A DNA stretch of 64,000 bases, from contig OY288251.1 in the NCBI GenBank assembly GCA_958450325.1, positions 63,815,666-63,879,665 on the forward strand, in the 5' to 3' direction. This stretch comes from Agrostemma githago (Eukaryota > Streptophyta > Magnoliopsida > Caryophyllales > Caryophyllaceae). Made by a program: the position numbers and the translations under genes. Position 1 is the stretch's first letter. Each line of letters begins with the position of its first letter. Positions 12,197 through 22,990 of the stretch are shown one piece after another. The notes beneath the pieces are model-generated. The model saw only the letters and a program-made list of their open reading frames with translations, searched no databases and had not been told where the DNA came from.

Positions 12197-12916
12197 TGTT
12201 CCGGTATGGGGACAATTGACCCAAAACGGATTTTAATCTTTGGATTTGGGGTTCCCTGATGGAGTTGCTTTGTCCTCCAAGTTTCTCCTTCCTCTCACCT
12301 TAGTAGTCGGACCTTCCCGGCAGAAAGGGGTCCGTCACCTGCACACAAGGAGCGCACAGGGTCTCGGAGGTGTCCGAGGGAACCCTCTCCGATGCCTAAG
12401 TCACTCAGTGAATACGCTTGACAAACCTTACTCGTGAGGAGTAGGGTGGCGTTTTCTAGAGTGAGATTCTAGAGAGAGAAAATTAATTACCCTCTCTTGT
12501 GGGAAATAGATGAGTATTTATAGTTTCCCACAAGAGAGAGTAAAGAGAGAGAAAGTGAAGGAAATGAGTGATTGACACGTGGATGCCTCTTGTCCACTTA
12601 TTTCCTCTTACCTTAGGCATGGGTTGGAGGGCTATAACTTTCTTCCCCGAGCTTGTAAGGGGGAAGGTACCTTGATGCCTGATTGGCAGGGACAGACTTT
12701 TATCCTCCATGGCTATAGTGGTTGTGACCTGACCCTGACGAGCAGGGGGCCCGACTTCTCGCTTGGAGCTTAGTACGGCTCTCCAGGGAGGCTCTCTGGG
12801 ATCATTAGGAATGACCCTGCTGACTGGCCTGCTTGGTAGGCCTCTTCACGATTTGGGTCGGGTCGCTCCTGGATCCGCACGACGGACAGCCCATGGCCAG
12901 CAACCGACCCCCATCA
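12197..12916 (-). repeat. 5' LTR of the minus-strand Tat-like element
   Basis: On the minus strand it runs from TGATGGGGGTCGG (12916) to CCGGAACA (12197), 720 bp. It shares the block around GACTTAGGCATCGGAGAGGG with the LTRs at 30869, 32703 and 44517, and the TATAAATA-like promoter core next to TTTCCCACAAGAGAG (near 12510-12540). Confidence 0.85.
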
Positions 12917-12930
12917 CAATCCATCACCCG

Positions 12931-15384
12931 TAGGGATGACAAATGGGGCGGGTCTGGGCCGGGTCCACTAGGATCCAGACCCGGACCCGTCAAAATTATC
13001 CTGGACCCAAACCCGCCCGGGTCCAAAACTTTCAGACCCAGATCCAGACCCCCGGCCGGATCCGGTTCGGGTCCGGGTCTACCCGCGGGGCTCACTACTT
13101 TATTTTATTTTGTCTTATATTCCTCATTTCTTTCAAATTTCAGCAGCTTTACGGACTTCGCTGGTGTCTTTTAGCACGTACAAAATTGTCTACGATATAT
13201 GTTTGACGCGGCGGGTGTCGCGACCCGCACGATCAAAAAATATTTAGTCCCAACTAACTACTATGTAGTAGTGGCAAGTCGGGGTCGAACCATAGGGAGG
13301 TAGAGAAACGTGATGGGTCAAGTCTAGGGTTAATTGTGATTGGGATCTAAAAAGGGGGTTTTTGGGACGAAATAGTTAAACTAAGGCAAGCGAAGTGAAC
13401 AACTAAAACGAGGAACAATAATGATAAAGGCGTTAGGGAGAGTCGGGGAGTCGGAATTTAGAAAAGGGTACAGGCATCACAAGAATTATCACAAGATGAA
13501 TAAGGGGAGGAGCCACCTTTCGGTTTCCCTACCGACCTATCCTAAACTTGCTTTCGCGACAAATAAACTAAAGTCTCAAGACGGAATTACCTAAACCCTG
13601 AGTTTCCCCGTATTGATTCAGGTGAGTTAGGCTAACCTAGTTGATCAGGCTAAGTCAACAAGACACAATAATTCCAAGCAAGACAAATCACCCTCAAATG
13701 CAATAGTTCTCACAAAATGAAACCCGAATCTAGAATTCCTCCTCCCCTAGCCCCCTAACTAAAATCTACTCACTATCCATACAAAACATAATAAAACAAA
13801 TAATATGGAGACTAGAAGAAAGACAAAACATGATGAATAAAAGGAATGAAAATTAATCTAACACAAAAGAAAGGAAATTACTACTAAAATGATAACTAAA
13901 CAAGAAAATAAACAACAAGGCAAAATAAAGGGAAAACAAACAAACAAACTATGGAGAAACAAACAAAGGATAGAGAAAAACAAGGAATTACTAACAATGA
14001 GATTTAAAACAACACAAACATAAAAATGACAAGACAAACAAACAATGGATTAATAAAAGATTAAAAAGGAAACTAATTAATTAATGGAGAGAGGGAGAAG
14101 GAACGAAACTACCAACTATGAACAAAATGAAAGGAAGAAGATGAAGATTAAAATAAAGCTTGAATCTTGGAGGAGAAAATACAAGAACTTTGTCACCCAA
14201 TTCTTGCAAAACTCTTCAATCTTCAAAATAAAACTCAAATCTTCAACAAAAATGGAAGCTTGATTGTAGAAATGGAAGATGAAATAATCTAAAAACAAAG
14301 GAAACTTTCTAAATCTATGGAGTTTTCTAATGGAAGCTTAGTACAATGGTGAACCAAACTAATCTAATGGAGGCACCAATCTAGGGTCTAACTAGGTTAT
14401 AAATGTAAGAAACTAGGGTCACTATATATACTAAACCCTTAATGGGTCACACAACTTAAGGCATATAATTCAATCCTTCTTCATTTAATTAGACATTCAC
14501 CCTATGCATCTTCATATGACAAAACTTCACCCTGCGATTAATTGTCATCCGTGAGTCAATAACGCCGGGTGAAATTTCACCCGGTGAACTTTCTCCAGAA
14601 ATGCAATTTTGGCACTCTTTTACCGTCGGGTGAAACTTCACCCGGTGGTGAGTATTCTCGAAAATCTTCGGGGAGGTGGAAAATGTCGTCGGGCTAAACT
14701 TCGCCCGGTGGTGACTCATCGGGTGAAACTTCATCCGGTGGTCTTCTGCCTCTTTTTCTAGTCTCTTTCTTTGCCGATCGATTGGATTACTTGAACTTTC
14801 CGTTGTGTGCTTTGCTCTTCGGACGGTATCTCTCTCTTTCATGCTCATAGAAGCTCGGACACGCTTTTGGTCGAAAATACTATCAAAATAGACAGAAAAC
14901 TACCAAAAATACGTAAAATGTAAGAGCGACGCTAATGCAAGAAATACTAAAAATACGGCGATAATCGCACTCTAATCTCGCAAAACGGAGGAAAAACGGG
15001 CTTAAATGGGAGGAAAAACGGTCCAAATTTGACACACAACAATGTTGTACTAATAAATTAAACGCTCTTATATGTCTATGGTATATGTATAAGGGAGTAA
15101 GGACCAAGGAGTGAAGTGAGGGAGTTGAAAGTTTGAACTAAAGGGATGTTTAATTGTTTGCTGCGTATGTTAGGTAAATTTTAGGTTTTTTTTTAATTAA
15201 AGTGTTGGGTCCACGGGTCGGGTCCGGGTCCAGTATTTCAGACCCAGATCCAGACCCGATTTTTAAAAACAAGACCCATACTTGACCCTGACCCGTCGGG
15301 GCTGAAAAAATGAGACCCAGACCCGACCCATTTGGGTTCGACTCGTCAGGTCTGGACCGGGTCTTGAACCCATTGTCATCCCTA
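12931..15384. mobile_element. hAT-like non-autonomous transposon, split by a solo LTR
   Basis: Terminal inverted repeats TAGGGATGACAA (12931) and TTGTCATCCCTA (15384) are flanked on both sides by the 8-bp direct repeat ATCACCCG (12923-12930 and 15385-15392). Eight-base duplications and this TIR type are typical of hAT elements. The subterminal 150-200 bp on both sides are rich in GGGTCC/GGACCC and ACCCGACCC repeats in inverted orientation. Without the inserted solo LTR and its duplication the element would be about 611 bp; it has no transposase. Confidence 0.85.
13204..15041 (-). repeat. Solo LTR of an Athila-like element
   Basis: Begins TGACGCGG at 13204 and ends GACACACAACA at 15041 on the plus strand, flanked by the 5-bp repeat ATGTT (13199-13203 and 15042-15046). 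Length 1838 bp. Many blocks match the LTR at 5365-7220: CCACCTTTCGGTTTC near 13513, the A-rich middle, the palindrome cluster near 14516-14742 and the last 150 bases. No internal region is present, so it arose by LTR-LTR recombination. Short reading frames within it have no recognisable product. Confidence 0.92.
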
Positions 15385-15392
15385 ATCACCCG

Positions 15393-15496
15393 TCTCATCC
15401 ATCACTCGCTATTCATCCATTTAATCGGGTTTTCACCTATTTTTTTTCTCGGGTGGATCGGGTGCGGGGTGGATGCGGGTGAAATTGCCATCCCTA
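15393..15496. mobile_element. Right end of an older hAT-like GC-rich element
   Basis: Ends GAAATTGCCATCCCTA at 15496, whose reverse complement TAGGGATGGCAATTTC resembles a hAT terminal repeat. It is preceded by CGGGTGGATCGGGTGCGGGGTGG. The matching left end is not seen; it may lie beyond the retroelements at the window start. Confidence 0.45.
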
Positions 15497-15775
15497 GGTC
15501 CAGGTCACTGACATATATCACTTCGGTCATAAAGAGAGAAGGTTGGTTAATGGCTATAGGTGTAAAAAAAATGGTCCGATTTTGCAAACCAAATCGGACA
15601 TATATCACTCTGGTCTCCGTATTCCCAAAAGCTTGGTGACCAGTTAGAGAAAATAAGACAAAAAATATTAAAACCCTGAAAACCAAACCTAAAGATTTTC
15701 GGTCCGAGTCCTTTATAATTGGTTTGATCTAATCTGGTTCCTCTTATACATGACATTCTCCGATCATCAGATTTA

Positions 15776-15829
15776 TCCGATCCGATCCGATCCGATCCGA
15801 TCCGATCCAATCCAGTCCAGTCCAGTCTA
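15776..15829. repeat. (TCCGA)n microsatellite grading into TCCAG repeats
   Basis: Seven or so TCCGA units followed by three or four TCCAG/TCCAA units, about 270 bp upstream of the RNP start codon. Confidence 0.9.
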
Positions 15830-15960
15830 CTTGCAAGAGGGGCTCAAACAAAATATCATCCCAAGGATGGGCCTCAATCAAAAATCCATATACCAACCTC
15901 CCCATAGGCCATGAGCAAGAAGAGGTACACAACTACACACATGGTTGAACTTAGCTGCCC

Positions 15961-15968
15961 ATAAATAT
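15961..15968 (+). promoter_or_regulatory. Possible TATA box of the chloroplast RNP gene
   Basis: ATAAATAT lies 131 bp before the ATG at 16099, in a C/T-rich leader context (CTCAAGTTTCACCCTCACAC). Spacing is suitable for a plant core promoter; there is no other support. Confidence 0.4.
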
Positions 15969-16098
15969 CAATATCCCACACTCCTCAAGTTTCACCCTCA
16001 CACAGAAACACCCTTGCCAATTGCAATACCTTATCGTCTCCTCCCTTCTTCTCAATTCTCCCTCTCTCTTAGTATCGCCTTATCTCATTTCTTCAACA

Positions 16099-18590
16099 AT
16101 GGCTTCATCCACTTCTATCTTCCTATCTTCGTTAACACCCAAAACTCTAATTTTCGCCAAACTCAACACCTCCGTCACTCCCCTCTTCTTCACTTCCCCT
16201 TCAAAACCCGCTTCACTCAACACCCTTTCATTCCCATCTTCCAAACGTTTGGAGCCGCTCACTTCCGGGTTTGTTCGAAGGGTCGCCGTTTCGTCTGAAT
16301 ACGGGCAGAGAGAGCAAGAGAACTTCTCCCCTGACCTTAAGCTCTTTGTGGGTAATCTTCCCTTCAATGTCGACAGCGCCGAGCTCGCTGAATTGTTTGG
16401 AAATGCCGGAACTGTTGAAATGGTTGAGGTAATCTATTTTATTCATCGAATTCCTTTGTTTGAGGTGAATTTTGGTATTTTGGTGGAATGTGGGCAACGA
16501 GAGCAAGAGAACTTCTAGTTTGTGGTTTCCCAAATGTCGACAAGAAAGAATACCAATCTGGGCTTTTATCTTTTTCTGTAATTTCATGTTGGTTCTGATT
16601 ATTTTACTTATTTGCTGATTTTCTGTTCGCCTTTTCCTGATAACTAATTTCAATTTGTGCAGGGTTTAGATAGGGTTTTTGAATAAATAAATAAATAAAT
16701 AATAGGAGTATATGTATTTCCCTGGGATAAGAAGAGTTCACTCCAAATATTTCCTTAGTCAGAGGGAAACTAATTTGGCTTGTAGGATGGATATGGAGTG
16801 ATCTATTTTCCTTTTCCTTCCTCTCTAATTAACTAACCAAATCCGCTTCCCTCCGAATTCCTCTATCCAAACAAAGTCTAAGCTTTTGAAATTTGGTACT
16901 GTATTTAGTGTGCTGATGTTCCATGTTATGTCAATGGTTGGAGCAGGTCATCTATGACAAAGCTACTGGGAGAAGCAGAGGCTTTGGGTTTGTGACCATG
17001 TCTTCTTCGCAGGAAGTGGAGGCTGCTGCTCAGCGATTCAATGGCTATGTAATTTATTCAACTATTTCCATTATATACATTTTTGTGGCAGTTTATGATT
17101 CTTGTTATGAAGTACTCCGTATGTTTGTTAGACTTATCCGTCATTGGCATCTTCTGATTAGTTGTGAATGACCTCGTTTACCATTGGTGTTTCGTACTAA
17201 ATCATTTGGGGGAATATATCTCTCGCTTTTTCTTTTGGTAGTTTCAATCTTTCCTTTCGCCTCCTAATACTCTGTAACAGATACCCCCTACATCTCCTGT
17301 GGGTTAGACATATTAGTTGTGAATGACCTCGTTTACCCATTTTAATGGCAAATTGGCCCATTTTCCATATCTTTTTTTATTCACTTTTGTGAAATGGGCT
17401 TATTAGTACTTCTACACCCTTTTCGTTGATATTTTTCTTTAATATCATGCTGTCGTGAGAACTGAATGCTTTCATGAATCAGAACAGAATGTTTTATTCC
17501 TGTCCTTGATGGCCATGATGGTTATGAGATACATCCCCACTAGACACTTTGTCTTTTGGTTTAACTGTGCCCCTTTCTTCTCATAGAAGTTACATTTTTG
17601 AGATTGCAAACACTTTTGATGGACAGGAACTTGATGGAAGACCATTGAGAGTGAATGCAGGGCCTCCACCACCTAAAAGGGAAGGGGACTTTGAGGCAAG
17701 GGGTGGCAGAGGAGGTGGAAGAAGTTTTGACAATGCTAACAGAATTCACGTCAGTAATCTTTCATGGCAAGTTGACGATTCATCCCTGAAGACTCTCTTC
17801 AGTGAGTCAGGAGAAGTGGTGGAAGCCAAGGTTATATATGACAGAGAGACTGGTCGTTCAAGAGGGTTTGGGTTTGTAACTTATGGTTCTGCTGATGAGG
17901 TCAACAGTGCAATTGAGTCCTTGGATGGTGTGGTAAGAACCTTCGACTATCTTTATCCATTAGACTTAGATACAAGTCTTAACATCAATCAAATATTTGC
18001 CGTTTTTATAATTGAATTCAAACCCTCTACTCTACATCTATCTGATTGACGCATCAAAACTCCTTAAAACCATACTTGTATGTGGGAGCCAAAAGTTTCT
18101 CACATTCATTATTCATTGGACTCGTCATGAGTTTTGGAATTTTAAGACCTGACTTAAGACCCATCTCCCCTCCTCCTTTGCCCTTGGGCACACCCCATAC
18201 CCATTGTAGTTTGAGGTTGCGTTTGAGATCTAGATAAATTCAGTCTTGTAGTTTGAGCTAATGTTGAGACCCAGATAAAAGCTGTCTTACAACAGATATG
18301 ACTGCATGAGCCTGCTTCTAGTTTGGGGTTAAATTTAACGAAGATATTTTTAATGGTATACGAGTCTGATACTGTTCATTACACATCTTAACTTAACACA
18401 AAAACTAGGATTAAAGGAGGGATGATATCTTTATGCATCATTGAATGTTTCTTTTTCATTCCTCTTTAACTTTCTAGCGACTATGTTTCATTCCTTTGCA
18501 CCTATTATATGGCCTTATTTATTTGTTTAGGATTTCAATGGGAGGAATATTCGAGTAACTGTTGCAGAAACTAAACCAAGGCGCTTTTAA
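16099..18590 (+). CDS. Chloroplast ribonucleoprotein with two RRMs, CP29-like (4 exons)
   Basis: Exons 16099-16428, 16947-17048, 17627-17932 and 18531-18590, all with GT...AG borders and all in phase 0, give 265 residues. Residues 1 to about 70 are Ser/Thr-rich with few acidic residues, as expected of a plastid transit peptide. RRM1 starts near residue 81 (KLFVGNLPF, RNP1 RGFGFVTM). A short Gly/Arg-rich linker follows, then RRM2 from about residue 183 (RIHVSNLSW, RNP1 RGFGFVTY), ending KPRRF. Proteins of this family (cp28/cp29/cp31) are imported into the chloroplast, where they bind, stabilise and help process or edit plastid mRNAs. The linker is shorter than in Arabidopsis CP29A. Start choice: first ATG of the transit-peptide frame, in a CAACAATGGC context. 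The order of domains and intron positions inside the RRMs fit the family. No frame damage is seen, so it is probably active. Confidence 0.9.
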
Positions 18591-19585
18591 TGTGAAATGA
18601 GTAGTGCCATTTGGAATCAAGATGGAATTATAGGTACCATTGTTATCCCTCTTTTTTTTTTTTTTTTTAATCGCTGGTCTACATCCTGTGAAGTTGCAAG
18701 ACTTATTACATTTTCCAAACATCTGATGTCGATTTCCTCATTTACTTGTAAGTTGAAGTAGTTAACAATTAATGTGCATTCTGATAAGGTTATATCAAAG
18801 TGTTGTGTTGGCCAGGTTGCGGGAATTTTGAGGTTTGGTGCGGGAATTTGATATGCGTCTGGGCCTTCCTTCCGGGAATGTGTTATAGGAACTCAGTTGA
18901 GTTCATTTAGGTGTTTGTAAACTATATCATATGATGATATGGGCGTAGCCGCGTAGGCAGGGGGTTAGATGAATTAATTTGACTCTCTAATCATATCCAC
19001 AGAATTTTGGCCGAATTGAAGTGTTTGAATTTCGGTGTATGTTTTGGTTTTGTGTAAGTTAGTTTTGTAAACACAGAAACTATGGAAAGACAGTCTCTCA
19101 ATAAATTATTAAGAGATCATTTTTTCAGTAGCATTTTATGTGTTATTTGTATCTCCTTTATTATTAGATGTTTCTCAAAACATATCTTTATATTTGGGTG
19201 TTTATTATATAACTTATCTTTATAACAAAAGCATATCTCTTACGGTAGATTGTAACCATTTCTATTCGTACTCTTTTATGTTAAATCTATCTATTTTTGT
19301 TACTTTTGGGACCATTGTTATATTTATATCCATTTGTAATTAGTCTCTCATTGAGAAATCGTCACTCAATAGACCTACTCGTACGCCAAGTTTTGCATGC
19401 GGTACAAGACAATTGGGTACAACTTCAGTTTTTTTATTTACGGAGTATTTACTTCCCAAGTTCTTATTTTAATTCTCCGTTTTAATTATTTATCTACTTT
19501 TTCTGTTTTCACAAGGAATATTTTTAATCAATACTAAACATATTATTGGGATAGGAGGGATGATAGGGTTAATTCTCATGAATAA
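18591..19585. other. 3' flank of the RNP gene, no gene recognised
   Basis: Contains the presumed 3' UTR of the RNP gene, a poly(T) tract (18652-18668) and AT-rich intergenic sequence. Short reading frames here have no recognisable domains. Confidence 0.6.
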
Positions 19586-20690
19586 TTATACTAATTGGCA
19601 TAAGATCCGTAAAATTAATAAATAGGTGGAAAATATCAAAAAAAAAATGAATTTTTTTGGCAATCGGAAATATTTATTACATACTAATCGCACTGTAGCT
19701 AATTTATTACTAAAAGAGTGAGGAATGTAAGTAATAGAAACGCAGTGGAAAAGCAATGTCGTCTCTTTGATATCCTGGATCAGTTGGTAGATCATGTGGC
19801 GAGGTGGCGCCATATGATGAAGTTGTTGAGTTGAAGGCAGTCCGCAAATAAAATCACATGAAGAAGGCGGTGTTGTTGTGCCCATTCTAAGGCGTTTAAC
19901 AGTGAAGTGCATAGGCTTTAGCATGGAATGGCCTTAATTTCTGCGTGACAATGCAAACAGATGAAAAGTTGAGTGCTTCAGCAGATTGAGTAATATTGAA
20001 GCCCAATCTTGTGGTGTGGTAGTGTTCATGTCCTTCCAAGAGGCTAGGCCTAGTCGTCTGTGAAAATATCCATCATATATATGACAGTCTGTATCAGTTG
20101 AGATCATCGAGGACTTGTTTCCTTTTCTGATATTCATCAGTTCTTTGACCTTCAGTGCTCGAGCTATTCGATGTTGGAGTCACATACACGCTGACGTTTT
20201 TCTTTATCTTTGTAACTCATATAAGCCTCATCAATCGAATACGTTTTGTATCATTGAATGATAATTAGAGGTGGTGTTACCGAATTAATGTTCTTTCCAA
20301 TTCAAGTTTCTGAAGCGTAGGAATGACATGGGTTCATACGTAGTGTAGCTTTGTTGACGAAGGAGTCAGAGTCGTTGTAAATCCAAGTCCGAGGAGGTAG
20401 GTTACACCCATAGGAATTAGGAGCTGTTGATACTAAGAGAACATCCTTGCCATAGATGTGACAAAATTTCACTCTCTCTAAACATGTGGGTTAACACAAA
20501 GATGACAGTGGGTCTCATTCGAAGGACCCCGACCCACAGGCAAACTGTTACCCAACATCTCCCAAATAAAAACTGATCCATTTTTAGGGACAACCGGACA
20601 GGTACGGACCATAAAATAGCAGGTGAAAACAAGTGATTGGCATCCACACTGTTGAGTATCCTCCACTGCATTGCCCCATGTTTCCTATTT
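19586..20690 (-). pseudogene. Decayed zf-RVT plus RNase H region (LINE-derived or retro-RNase H gene)
   Basis: Read right to left. A zf-RVT-like segment spans about 20670-20420 across two frameshifts: ILWSVP, then VFIWEMLGNSLPVGRG and CHLCVNPHV, then ILSHLWQGCSL. It is followed by a divergent RNase H (RVT_3) segment from about 20130 to 19620: STDTDC...RRLGLASW near the start and QDIKETTLLF...IPHSFSNKLA at the end. This order is the C-terminus of plant LINE ORF2 and of the many RNase H-like genes derived from it. There are several frameshifts and stops, and no reverse-transcriptase core is seen. Assignment rests on motif spacing only. Confidence 0.5.
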
Positions 20691-21233
20691 CTGTATACGT
20701 ATATATAATAGCGCGAAGATAACCTGTTTTGATGTTGTACTTACACCAATATTGTGGTCAAGATTCATATATGTCAAGTTTCTTTCTGCCATGGTGTTCA
20801 ATTAAGTAGCTCAAGTATTGGAGCGGAATTTCTCAGGCCTATTTATTGTTATTTTTATAAAAAAAACAAGTAATGAATGTAGAATTTGATGAAGAAAGCT
20901 TATAGAGACAAAGTATAAACGACTTTTTTGCTTTATTTTGCCATCACGAGTGTGTTTTCGGTAACAATACTCATCCTTCTTCCCGTTCAGTTGCAGGTAT
21001 CCCTGTACCCAGTTTCTATCACCGCCAATGATTACTTTTAGTCAATAGACCTTATTGTCGAACCGATGAATAAATATCTTAAACATGAACCCAAATTCTT
21101 CAATGTAACAAGATGAGATTGAGTTAATGATAAAAACATTAAGGTGCGCACAAAATAAGATCGAGTTGATGATACAAAAGACAATATTCATCAAAATGTC
21201 CCGGAGGAATTCCTTTGGAGGAATTAAAGATCA
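20691..21233. other. Intergenic, nothing recognised
   Basis: AT-rich DNA without domains, inverted repeats or RNA genes that I can see. Confidence 0.5.
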
Positions 21234-21311
21234 TCAACGGTTAAACTCTTCGTCATTATCTGTTCCAGCAGAGCAGTAGGGACACACCAACAGCTCTTTA
21301 CCGCAGCTGAT
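21234..21311 (-). other. Possible terminal exon of an unidentified minus-strand gene
   Basis: On the minus strand an acceptor-like TGTTTGCAG precedes 78 bases encoding ISCGKELLVCPYCSAGTD and then NDEEFNR followed by TGA. The base composition is clearly richer in GC than its surroundings. A C-X2-C pair suggests a small metal-binding tail. I find no convincing upstream exon; the next recognisable minus-strand exons (jacalin gene) have their own stop. It may be a gene relic. Confidence 0.25.
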
Positions 21312-22054
21312 CTGCAAACACCAAATTCACAAAACATAATCGTTAACTTTTAAAGGATGATTTCAGTGTTACAAAACTCAATCAATACTTAGCATTAATG
21401 ATTACATGAATGCATGAAAATATACTTCTAATATTAAACCAAATTTTATACTCTTAAGGATCCGAATTTAGCAATGATTAAAGTTAAATACAGTCTTAAA
21501 GATTTTATTTGACCATATAATACTTTTTGAATAGGTCTTCACAAAAAAGGTACTCATAATACTTTAGGAGAGTACTTAACTGATCAAAATGGGAAACAAT
21601 AAGTAAAAGTCAGATAGAATATTTCATTAATTCTGATATCGATAGTAATTTTTATATCAGACATAGTAGAGTATTATTAATGAAGTGAAATTGATCTCAG
21701 GAATAAGCCGTAGTAATACGAAAAGGCTACACTTACACGACATTTATGAGAATTTCATACACAGCTATGTGTCAATTTATTTTTAACCTTGGGTGATTAG
21801 TTTAGGGTTAGGTTAATAATTTTACACATTTAGTTAATTTGTTACCAAACCATAGTTAAGTTAATTGTAGAAAGTTTTAATTTTTTTTTATAATTATCTT
21901 TATTCAAAGCAAATGTATATAATTTTTTTGTTTTGTTCAACTTTCAATTAATTAATTAATTTCGATTAAAACAATTTTATATGAAGGCAAACTTATTAAT
22001 ATAATTATCATTAATGTACTTTTTTTCTACTTTCACGTAATTTCATAAATATTA
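21312..22054. other. AT-rich intergenic, nothing recognised
   Basis: Strongly AT-rich with poly(T) and TTAATTAA tracts. No gene or transposon structure was seen. Confidence 0.5.
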
Positions 22055-22145
22055 CTCCCTCCAAATCACTATAATTTTCTCACTTATTATTTTAATCCCT
22101 CTCATTTGAATAAAAGTAGGAAAATCATAGTTGTTTGGAGGGGAT
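22055..22145. mobile_element. Stowaway-like MITE
   Basis: CTCCCTCCAAATCACTAT at the left is matched by the reverse complement of ATAGTTGTTTGGAGGGGA at the right, with TA next to both ends. About 91 bp. Confidence 0.6.
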
Positions 22146-22642
22146 TAGTGTATATCCATTTTTTTAAAATAATCTTTTTATTTTTATTTTTTAACTGTAC
22201 TAAAAAATAAAAATAAAAACGAAATTTAAAAGTTATATTTTCATTAATTGAATTTAAAATAAGGTTATACGGATTTTTAATATATTATATATTACAAGTT
22301 TAACAAAAAAAAATTAAGTTCCAAAAAAATATATATAATTTAAATATTATATATATGTATATATATACTTCGTATAAGATTATACGAAAATATTTGATAC
22401 TCCATATATAGAAAAGAATGGAATGAAAATTAACGGAGTTACTATTCGCAGTACACATTTTACTCGACGCAGTACTTTTTACCCATATTTTTACATTGCA
22501 TGCCCTTATCAAAAAAAAAAACTAATTTCATTCTTCTCCCACCCTTTCTACCCTAACCCTAAAAACCATTTTTTTCAATTATTATTGAAAAAACCTCCAA
22601 ATTTAACTATACATTGATTAAATTTATCAAATTTAATAGATC

Positions 22643-22669
22643 ATGGATACAATTTTGATTGAAAAACAG
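22643..22669 (+). other. Possible first exon (MDTILIEKQ) ahead of an intron holding the Ogre-like LTR
   Basis: ATG at 22643 begins nine codons ending in CAG before a GT donor at 22670. The preceding 200 bases resemble a leader (ACCCTAACCCTAAAAACC). The acceptor TTTTTTTTTCCAG at 25816-25828 would join it in frame to VDCMSGYLAKIEDRR. Similar bases recur near 22815-22850 without the ATG. There is no domain evidence for this exon itself. Confidence 0.25.
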
Positions 22670-22990
22670 GTATCAATCATTAATTATCATTAATTATTGA
22701 AATTGAGGTTTCTTGTTTAAAAGTTCAAAATAATAATTTTTTTTGTTTATTGTTATATATCACTAATTATGATTATTGTTTTTTGTTTATCATTAATTAT
22801 TGAAATATTTTGATTGAAGAACAGATATCAATCATTAGTTATCATTAATTATTGAAATTAGGGTTTTTTGTTTCAAAGTTCAGAATAATCGATTTTTTTG
22901 TTTATTGTTATATATCATTAGTTACGATTTTTATTTTTTGTTTATCCCTAATTATTGAAATTAGGGTTTTTGGTTTCAATTATCGATTTT

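Larger units (their letters stand above)
7221..12916 (-). mobile_element. Tat-like Ty3/gypsy retrotransposon, 5' part, split by the Athila-like element
   Basis: Minus-strand relative of the complete element at 32703-45197: 5' LTR (12916-12197), primer site, gag, protease, reverse transcriptase, RNase H, a second (archaeal-type) RNase H and the integrase zinc-binding region. It is cut at 7220/7221 by the Athila-like insertion; the remainder lies left of the window. Its LTR begins TGATGGGGGTC, as does the solo LTR at 30869-31578, so these two may form a subfamily distinct from the TGATTGGGGTC copy at 32703. Confidence 0.88.

Noticed and set aside
12833..13206. Two overlapping Pro/Gly/Arg-rich reading frames of 87-113 codons
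   Set aside because: They span the end of a retroelement LTR and the GGGTCC-rich arm of the hAT-like element; composition explains the open frames.
15402..15810. Short proteins with DRIGSDRIGSD repeats upstream of the RNP gene
   Set aside because: Produced by the TCCGA microsatellite read on the minus strand.
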